A stretch of DNA of 64,000 nucleotides, from assembly GCF_042453785.1 (NCBI RefSeq), contig NC_091673.1, forward strand, positions 7,833,001 to 7,897,000, written 5' to 3'. Under the pieces are notes generated by a model that made no database searches, was not told the DNA's origin, and saw nothing but the letters and a program-made list of their open reading frames with translations. This document shows positions 56,166 through 64,000 of the stretch, one piece after another (positions within the stretch are counted from its first letter, which is position 1; every line of letters begins with the position of its first letter). The DNA is from Malus domestica (lineage: Eukaryota > Streptophyta > Magnoliopsida > Rosales > Rosaceae). A program made the translations under genes and the position numbers.

Positions 56166-59100
56166 TCTCGATTTTGATCACACTTTGCTCCATGAAACTC
56201 AAAAGCCAATTTACTCCCTAGAACTCGATTTTGATCACACTTTGCTCTCCGAAACTCAAAACTCGTCTTTTTATTTCTTAAAACTCAAAATTCGCTCTAC
56301 ATTGCCTTGTTTTTAGAATAAGTTCATCTATTTAAAATTCATAATTAGTAATATGTCAAATTTTCGTTGAAATAAATTAATAGTAAAAAAGAACAAAACA
56401 TCTTCTCTTCATCAACTACCTCCATTAATTGCATAAGAACATTTCCCAAAAACAAAACCAATGGAATTAATGATAAGGTGGCTAGAGATGGAGAGAGAAT
56501 GGATGAATGTATGGACAAAGATTAGAGAGTGTAGACAAGGGCAGTTAGGATGAGTTGTTATCATTTAATTGTAATTTGTATTGAATTGTATTGTATAGCT
56601 GCTACAAGACCCCTATATTCTGTAGACCTCTTGGTGTATAAAGCCTTGTAAAGTTTACCTAAAGTTTAATGAAAATATGAAACTTCACATGGTATTGAGC
56701 CTCTTATCCCTTTTTTTTTTCATGGCTTCCGCAACTTCCTCTCCTACATCTCCAATCCCTAATATCTCTACACTAGTTTCTGTCAAACTTTCTGAGCCTA
56801 ATTACTTACCTTGGGAAAGTCAAGTTAAGCCATTCTTGATTGGCCAAAACCTTTGGCGTTTTGTAGATGGAACCCACCATTGCCCTCCTCCCTTTATCAC
56901 CACCACCACTCATGCAGCTTCACCAAATACCTCTGCTGATTCCGACTCCTCCACAGTGGTGCCTTCTGTGACTACTAGTGTTCCCAACCCCGATTACCTG
57001 GTGTGGTACTAGACTGATCAAAACTTGTCAGCACGTTGTGTGCTACGCTTACAGAGCCTGTTTTCTCTTTGACTGTCGGGTTGTTTACTTCTCGTGAGAT
57101 TTGGGAGCATCTTCGTCAAAAAAATTCTCAACAATCCCTCACCAACTCTACCCATACTCGGTTTCAGTTGTTGTCTCTTCAGAAAGGTACTAAAACGATT
57201 TCAAAATATCTTGGTCTTGCCAACATTTGGCAAATCAATTGGCTTCTATTGACCAACCTGTTCAGAATGATGATTTGGTGACTTATGTACTTAATGGCTT
57301 GGGGCCTGAATATGAGATTCTTGTCTTGGTGCTGACCAACTTTCCTCCACTACCGTCATTCAACGATTTACGTGCTCATCTTTTAGTTTATGAATCCAAA
57401 CATGTTATGACTCAAGTTGTTTTGGCTTCCTATGCTTTCTACTCCGCACGTAATTCTGATGGTAATTTCTCTCAGGGACATGCTGGTTCACCCTCCCGCC
57501 ATCATGGCACTTTAAGTGGCAATCGGCATCTTCGTACGTATGGTGGTGGCCGTTCTACTATGCATGGTGGTGTTGGCCGATATGGTTAGCGTGCTGCACA
57601 ACAACAACCTGGCATCCTTGGACCAGGTCTTGCTACTCGTGGCCCTCAATGTTGGGCATGCAATCAATTTAGTCATATAGTTGTGTTGTGTCCTCAAGCA
57701 ACTTGTTCTGATGATGATATCTCTCGAGCTTTCGCTGGCATGCACATTACTTCCCCCTCTGATCCTACATGGTATCCAAACATTGGTGCTACTCACCATA
57801 TGACAAGTGACTCTAGCTCCATTACTTCGGCTATGGGGTATGGTTCTAATGACAAGGTTGTTATGGGTAATGGTGAGACCCTCCCTATTGCGCACACTGG
57901 TAAAATTTCCTTTAAGTCCAGGTCATTCATTTTTTGGTTATCCCAAGTTTCGCATGTTCTAGCAATTGAGAAAAATTTATTGTCAGTTACTAAGTTTACA
58001 CATGATAATCTTGTTAGTCTAACGTTCTTTCCATTGGGTTTTGTCATACGTGACTTAAATACGGGTGTTGTTCTTTTTCAGGGCCCATGTGAAGATGGTC
58101 TTTATCCCATTAAGCTTGGTCTTGCTTCTAAAAATGGTTATACTGCCAAACATGTTTTTGTTTCCATTTTACGTCACCCTCACTCTGGCATCGTCGTCTT
58201 GGGCATCCCTCCCATCAAGTTCTTAGTGTGTTAGCATCTAGTGATGTATTAGGCTCGTCTTTTACTGCCTCCACTAAAGATTTTTGTAATCACTGTGCGT
58301 TGGCTAAATCCCATCACCTAGCATTTACATCGTCAGAACACTATGCTATATCTCTTTTTGAATTAATACATTCTGATGTTTGGATGTCTCCTATTGTGTC
58401 GGTGTTGAGTTTTTGTTACTATGTCTTGTTTGCAGATGATTACACACGATACACATGGATTTATCCCATGTGTAAGAAGTCTGAGTTGCCAGCTAGTGAT
58501 GTGGCTCATGCTCCTTCCTCAGGACCTCACACACAGTCCAAGTCTGGAATTTTCAAACCCAAAACCAAAGCATACTTTGCAAGTCGTCATCCTATTCCTT
58601 CTACAATGGCTGCCTTTGTTGAATCCGATAAGGAGCCCACTTGTTTTACACAGGCCTCATAGTCTCCTAAATGGCACCAGGTTATGTTGGATGAGTTCAA
58701 TGCGTTGCTCAAACAAGGTAGATGAACTGTAATTCCTTATGTTCATTATGCTAACACTTTCGGATGTAAATGGGTGTTAAAAAAAAACATCATTCTGATA
58801 GATCAATAGAGCGTTACAAGGTGCGTCTTGTCGTCAAAGGTTTCCATCAATAGCCTGGGGTTGATTACTTATGAACCTTTAGTTCTGTTGTGAAGCCTAC
58901 CACGATTCAAACCGTGCTCAACCTTGTTGTGTCCTTTGGTTGGCCGATACATCAACTTGACGTGAAGAACGCATTTCTCCATGGTTCACTTATAGAAGAG
59001 GTTTATATGACCCAACCACCTGGATTTGTTGATCCCAATCGTCCCAATTATGTTTGTAAGCTTCGAAAAGCCATCTACGGTCTTAAACAAGCTTTGCGAG

Positions 59101-60705
59101 CTTGGTTTCAACGCCTAAACACCTTTCTCATTCATGTAGGCTTTGTTCAAAGTCAGGCCGATAGTTCGATGTTTACATATCATCATGGCTCCACTATCCT
59201 TGTTTTTCTTTTATATGTGGATGACATCATTTTAACAGTTAATTCCTCTCCCTTGATTCAATCCTTTATCTAAACTTTGAGCACTGAGTTTGAACTAAAG
59301 GATCTCGACAAGCTGCACTATTTCCTTGGCATAGAGGTATCTTATTTATCCAATGGCATTCACTTGTCTCATAACAAATATACTTTGGAGTTATTACAAC
59401 GTGGTGACTTATTAGAGTGTAAACCTTGTTCCACACCTATAGCAGCCAAGACTCAACTTTTTGCACACACCGGTGCTCCATTCTCAGATCCATCTCTTTA
59501 TCGGTAGCTTGTGGGTTCTTTGTAGTATCTTATGTTAACTCAGCCGGATATTTCCTTTGCTGTACAAAATGTTTCTCAGTTTATGGGTCATCCTACTAAT
59601 GCCCACATGGAGACGATTAAGCAAATATTGCATTATCTTCAGGGCAGCTTGAGTATAGGATTTCGCTTAACTTTGTCTTCACAACCGTTTCATCTCATTG
59701 CTTATTCTGATGCAGACCGGGCACGATGCCTTGACACATATCGTTCCACCACTGGCTTTTGTATTTTTCTTGGTGACAATCTAATTTTTTGATGTGCTAA
59801 GAAACAATGGACGGTCTCTTGATCTAGTGCCGAAATGGAGTATCGGGCTCTTGCCTTTGCATGTGCTGATTCTATTTGGATAATGGGTCTTTTGCGTGAG
59901 CTTCGTGTACCAATCTTTGAGCCAATACTGGTGCATTGTGACAATTTGAGTGTCATATATATGGTTGCTAATCCGGTCTTTCATGCTCACACAAAACACA
60001 TTACTTTGGATTATCATTTCGTCCGGAACGTGTTGCTTCAGGAACTCATCATGTTCACTTTCTTCCTTTTGTTTCGCAACTGGCTAATTTTTTACGAACG
60101 GTTTCCCGAATACGCGTTTTCAGTCCTTATGTTCCAAACTTGTCTCCTCTCCGGCGTCAAGTTTGCGGGGGAGTGTAGACAAGGGCAGTTAAGATGAGTT
60201 GTTATAATTTAATTGTAATTTGTATTTAATTGTATTGTATAGCTACTACAGGACCCCTATATTCTATAGACCTCCTGGTGTATAAAGCCTTGTAAAGTTT
60301 ACCTAAAGTTTAATGAAAATCTGAAACTTCACACAGAGCAATGGGAAAAAGAGGGGTCAGAGTCGGAGAGATGAAACCTAGGAATATTTTTTGCTATTTT
60401 TTAAAATATATTATACAATGTTTGAAAATTCAATTTTCTTTTGAGGTGACACTATTTGATTGGATTTGTGAGTTTTATACTTGTGCTACATCAGCCATAA
60501 GTGACACTTAATTATGTTATATAAGTAAACTTAACGATTATTTAACAGAATATATTGAAACAAACCCAAGTGGAGTGAATATTGAGTTTCAGGAAATAAA
60601 GTGGCGATTTTGGAGTTTCAAGAGGCAAAGTGAAATCGAAATTGAGTTCCAGAAAACAAAGTGACGACTTTTAAGTTTCAGTGAATAAAGTGAGATTAAA
60701 TCGAA
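56166..60705. mobile_element. Inverted-repeat (foldback or Mutator-like) element split by a Copia insertion
   Basis: The left arm (about 56166-56320: CTCGATTTTGATCACACTTTG, GAAACTCAAAA-type blocks, repeated within the arm) is matched by the reverse complement of the right arm (about 60560-60705). The arms are about 150 bp, imperfect, and built from the sub-repeat CACTTTG..xxGAAACTCAAAA. The Copia element at 56530-60333 lies between them. Confidence 0.6.
56530..60333 (+). mobile_element. Ty1/Copia retrotransposon, much broken (fossil)
   Basis: Plus orientation. LTRs 56530-56689 and 60174-60333, each 160 bp, with about eight differences (95% identical), so older than the other Copia elements here, perhaps around two million years. 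The primer-binding site TGGTATTGAGCC begins at 56690; the purine tract GCGGGGGAG precedes the right LTR. Flanks GAGAG and CAGAG form an imperfect 5-bp duplication. Parts in order: gag (about 56.7-57.6 kb), protease and GAG-pre-integrase (about 57.7-58.2 kb), a shortened integrase (about 58.2-58.5 kb), reverse transcriptase (about 58.7-59.5 kb) and RNase H (about 59.5-60.1 kb). It is broken in ten or so places. Confidence 0.92.
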
Positions 60706-60779
60706 TTCCAGAAAGCATAACATAAGTAAAACTAAACCTTTTTGAAAGGTATCCTATTTTTCTTTGGTCAACTTTGTGG
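60334..60779. other. Right arm of the inverted-repeat element and flank
   Basis: Apart from the inverted-repeat arm there is a block CATAAGTGACACTTAATTAT near 60495 that recurs near 61750. Confidence 0.5.
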
Positions 60780-60925
60780 GTAATAGTGTTAGGGAGACTA
60801 AATTTTGTAATCTAAATGACATGATAGTTAATGATTGTATTATTACTCAAGTCTTGATTAACGTACTTATTTCTTATTGGTGACACATCATTTAGTTTCT
60901 AAATTTAGTCTACCTAGCATTACTC
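60780..60925. mobile_element. MITE, GTAATGCTAG family (best-preserved copy)
   Basis: Inverted ends of about 40 bp: the left GTAATAGTGTTAGGGAGACT and the reverse complement of the right GTAATGCTAGGTAGACTAAA, continuing AAATTTxxxAxCTAAATGA. About 146 bp in all; core GGTGACACATCATTTAG. Confidence 0.78.
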
Positions 60926-61034
60926 TTAAAAGATTTCAAATCTTATGCACTGAAATGGAGCTATGGCTCTTTGTAGCTTCTCTAGAAACACAACATTTGC
61001 CCACTTACTTATGCACGTTAACTGTGTTAACTTC

Positions 61035-61201
61035 GAGAGATTTTTTATTATGACGAGAATACAAGTGGTACACCACGTGTTTTAATAGAAGTGATGAGAA
61101 TTTTTTTTTTTAAGTTATTAACTTTTTAGCACATATATCTCACCATTTGTATAGTGACACGTGATGTACCACCCCGTATACCGATTACATTGAAAAATCT
61201 T
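61035..61201. mobile_element. MITE, GAGAAATTTTT family, copy 2
   Basis: About 165 bp, close to 37268-37433: GAGAGATTTTTTATTATGAC, GGTACACCACGTGTTTTAAT, AAGTTATTAACTTTTTAGCA and GTGACACGTGATGTACCAC. Confidence 0.75.
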
Positions 61202-61810
61202 TAATTAACATCTTTGTTATCTCCCAAATTCGAAAAAAAAAAAATCAAAAACTCAATCATCTCTAGCATTTGTCTTGCCAAGTCCCTTTCTCCCTGACGC
61301 CGACGAAGCCGCAGAATCAGTATATGTTTGTCTTATGATTTCTTCTGGGATTTACAAGAGAAGACCTTCTTGGCTGTTGATGTAAGTCAACCCGACGACA
61401 TCTGAGAATTATCTCTGACCAATGTGACCATCGACCGGAGTCTTGAAGTATTCAGATCGGACGTTGGAGTTTACACCGGTTTGGGTTGGGTAGACCTATT
61501 TTTTTTCAACTCAAACGCAATGCACAAAATTAAAAATTAAAATAAACTAGAAAACTATTATTTGCACAGTACTCAAGCTTTGTGTGAAACTTGCATACAT
61601 GACTAGAAATGATTTATTCTTTTAAATCAAGGTTCATGCTTTTTGCAGTTTTTTTGTTTTTTTTTGTTTTTGAGTTTGATTGATTTGTTGTAAACCAGTA
61701 AATAATTGACACTTAATTATCTACACCCAATTATCTACTCCCTTACATCAGTCATAAGTGACACTTAATTATGTTATATAAGCAAGGTACTAAAAAACGC
61801 TAGACTTTAG
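61202..61810. other. Intergenic region
   Basis: No gene recognised. A GC-richer patch at 61260-61500 might be the remains of an exon or leader, but I cannot match it to a family. Confidence 0.4.
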
Positions 61811-64000
61811 TGATGAGTATGGTTACATGGCAATATTACATATATTTGCCATGTCAGCAAATCAGTTGGATTTGGTTGTAAGGTCAGTTGGATATAGTTG
61901 TAAGATTTAGTTTATTGGATAAGATTTGATAAGATTTAGTGAGATATGTTGAGGGGTTGCTTAGTCATTAAGAAAGTAGTGGTAGTCCTTTATATTGGAT
62001 TCTCTTGTAATAACTCTCTCAATTAACAAAAATACAATAGTCGTGAAGTACTTTTCCTCTCTGAGTTTTCTGAGATTTTCCTTGGCTCTTTAACATTCCT
62101 TCATTCTCTAAGATTCTTCATCAATGTCAAACTCTGTATTTCTAGTTAATATGGTATCCAGAGCTGGCGGTCCTCCTGTGGTTCATAGTTTCTTGGGGCG
62201 GTTTTCTCTGAGAGTTTGATCGAGGTTCTTGATCGGGGGTTTCTTGGTGCTTCTTGGTTTCTTGCGCATCTGGGTTTTTTGGATTTCTAGAGTTCTTTTT
62301 GTGAAGCTTTGATTCTTTGTTTTGTGGCTTATGATATCAGTTGGGGCACGAAGCCAATTCAAGATTATGTAGCAGGCACGAAGCCATCTGGGTAATTTTC
62401 TTGCAAGGTTTGTTGTTTAGTAGGCAATTTAACTGATAATTGTTGAATTGGCATTTTGTTTCTTTCAAGAAGTAGTTGTTTGTTTTCCTGATTTGTGATA
62501 ATCATGGCATCTTCTGGAGTTAAAATTGAGGGTTTGCTTGGAATGTTGACAATCAAGTTAACTGATAAGAATTTCTCAAAATGGGTTTTTCAGTTTAAGT
62601 CGGTGTTGAAAGGATATAAGTTGTTTGATCATTTTGATGGAACTGCAGTGTGTCCTCCTAAATTTGTGATTGATACGACTTCTGGGGTTACTAGTGTTCT
62701 CACAGAAGCTTTTCTTGAATGGGAATCCATTGATTTAGCACTTTTGAGTTTACTGATTGCTACTTTATCTGATGAGTCTATTGAACATGTTTTGGGATGC
62801 AAGACTGCACATGAGGCATGGTCTAATCTTCAGGATAGATATGCTTCAATCTCAAAGGCTAGGGTGAATACCTTAAAGACAGAATTTCAAACAATTCAAA
62901 AGGGCGGTGATTCAATTGATCAGTATTTGTCTAAATGAGACACATTAAAGAACAATTGGTTGCAGCTGGTGAATTTGTTTCAGACAATGATTTTGTGGTG
63001 CCTGCTTTGTCTGGTTTACCGAGGGAGTATTCTACTATACGAACTGTAATTCTTACTCGAGATACTTCTATTTCTCTATGAGAATTCAAAGAGCAATTAA
63101 TGTGTGCAGAGAGAGAGGCTGATTCTATGGTTAACATTTTGACTCATAATTTTTCTGGGTTGTATATGCAAGGATCTTCTTCTCAGTCAAGTGATTCTCA
63201 GGGTTCTTCTAGTAACTCTAATAATGTTCCTTTCACCACTGGTGGTACTATTACTCGAGTACCAAATAATGCTCCACCTGTGAGTATGCCATTTATATCT
63301 CAGGGTTCTACTGCCATGCATACTCAGCCACCAGGTCATATTTTTCCACATGCTCCTTATTCTATTGATGGTTCTCTGTTTCCTCAAGTTCCATATTCTC
63401 CTACTTCATACATGATGCCTCCATCTTTGCCTCCTATATATCCTGATTTTCCCAATGTCTATGGTTTTATTGGCACTGGTAATCTTCCTAGGCCATTTCC
63501 TAATTCCAATAATGGTTCAAGATCTTTCTCTGGTTCCAAGCCTAATGAGGGTTATAGAGGTTCAAATTTTGGAAATGGAAGAGGACAATTTTCTGGTCCT
63601 AAACAAAGTGGAGGTACTTGGCAGTTTTGGTCAGGGAATACTGACACCAAACTTCATATTGTCCCAGAGTGTCAAATTTGTTCTAAACATGGTCACACAG
63701 CTCCTAATTGTTGGAAACGATCTACTAGTCCTAGTTCTATGGGACAGGTTGTGGCATGTCAAATATGTGGCAAGCGTGGTCATAGTGCTTTGGATTGTCA
63801 TCGTCGCAATAACTTTGCCTATCAAGGCACAGCTCCTGCTCCTTCCTTGACAGCTATTCAAGCTCAAGCTCCTTCTAATCTTCTACCTCAAGATTCCTGG
63901 ATAAAGGACACTGGTGCTTCGCACCATATAACTGCTGATTTGAACTCCCTGCAACAAGTCACATCTTATGCAAGCACTGATAAGATTACCATTGGAAATG
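61811..64000 (+). mobile_element. Ty1/Copia retrotransposon, 5' part, cut by the window edge (fossil)
   Basis: Plus orientation. The 5' LTR ends near 62151, next to a primer-binding site TGGTATCCAGAGC at 62152-62164; its left end (perhaps 61811) is not certain. Gag starts at about 62504 (MASSGVKIEGLLGML) with the UBN2-type core LTDKNFSKWVFQFKSVLKGY, and carries two CCHC zinc knuckles, CQICSKHGHTAPNC (near 63673) and CQICGKRGHSALDC (near 63760). The protease start DTGASHHI is at about 63908. Integrase, reverse transcriptase and the 3' LTR would lie beyond 64000. The visible part is broken in a few places. Age cannot be judged without the other LTR. Confidence 0.85.

Noticed and set aside
61260-61500. 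Possible exon in GC-richer sequence
   Set aside because: No family could be recognised and no open frame of useful length crosses it.

Overview
The window is plant nuclear DNA: split genes with short GT-AG introns, plant-type transit peptides, several Ty1/Copia and Ty3 LTR elements, a Cassandra TRIM and many MITEs. The protein matches and one very common short repeat (copies at 16218 and 23201) suggest Rosaceae, most likely the apple/pear tribe. That assignment is from memory of those genomes and was not searched.

Left part (1-16 kb) is ordinary gene space. On the minus strand are a chloroplast 3-oxoacyl-ACP reductase (FabG-type, running off the left edge) and a complete Iojap/RsfS ribosome-silencing factor gene with a probable GC-AG intron. 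A small, young, internally shortened Copia element lies at 6.85-8.31 kb. On the plus strand is a six-exon gene (10.3-15.7 kb) for a 1243-residue Ser/Pro-rich protein with a C2C2 zinc ribbon and a C-terminal CaaX-like box.

Middle part (16-56 kb) is a decayed tandem array. The repeating unit is a minus-strand BCS1-like AAA-ATPase gene placed head-to-head with a plus-strand CYP76-type cytochrome P450; a piece of hAT-like (TTF/ZMYM1-type) transposase lies between them in two units. Four AAA copies (18.1-19.5, 36.5-37.2, 50.2-51.6, 55.8-56.2 kb) are all pseudogenes. Of three P450 copies, only the middle one (42.59-44.25 kb, 504 residues) looks intact. Copy 1 was split directly after its start codon by a very young Athila-like Ty3 element and lost its 3' part. 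Copy 3 carries stops, a frameshift and a Cassandra TRIM in exon 1.

Nested insertions explain most of the rest. A solo LTR sits inside a long-armed inverted-repeat element (16.4-18.0 kb). A non-autonomous hAT-like element lies at 21.58-22.61 kb. A non-autonomous Ty3-type element at about 32.9-36.3 kb carries joined fragments of two host genes, an alpha/beta hydrolase and a Nudix hydrolase. A 2.4 kb LTR-like insert occupies 39.16-41.60 kb. A nearly complete Copia element lies in the 3' flank of AAA copy 3. The right end (56-64 kb) holds a broken Copia element nested in another inverted-repeat element, two MITEs, and the first part of a fourth Copia element cut by the window edge.

No CRISPR array, rRNA operon or tRNA gene was seen. 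Element ages are rough and rest on LTR differences counted by eye.
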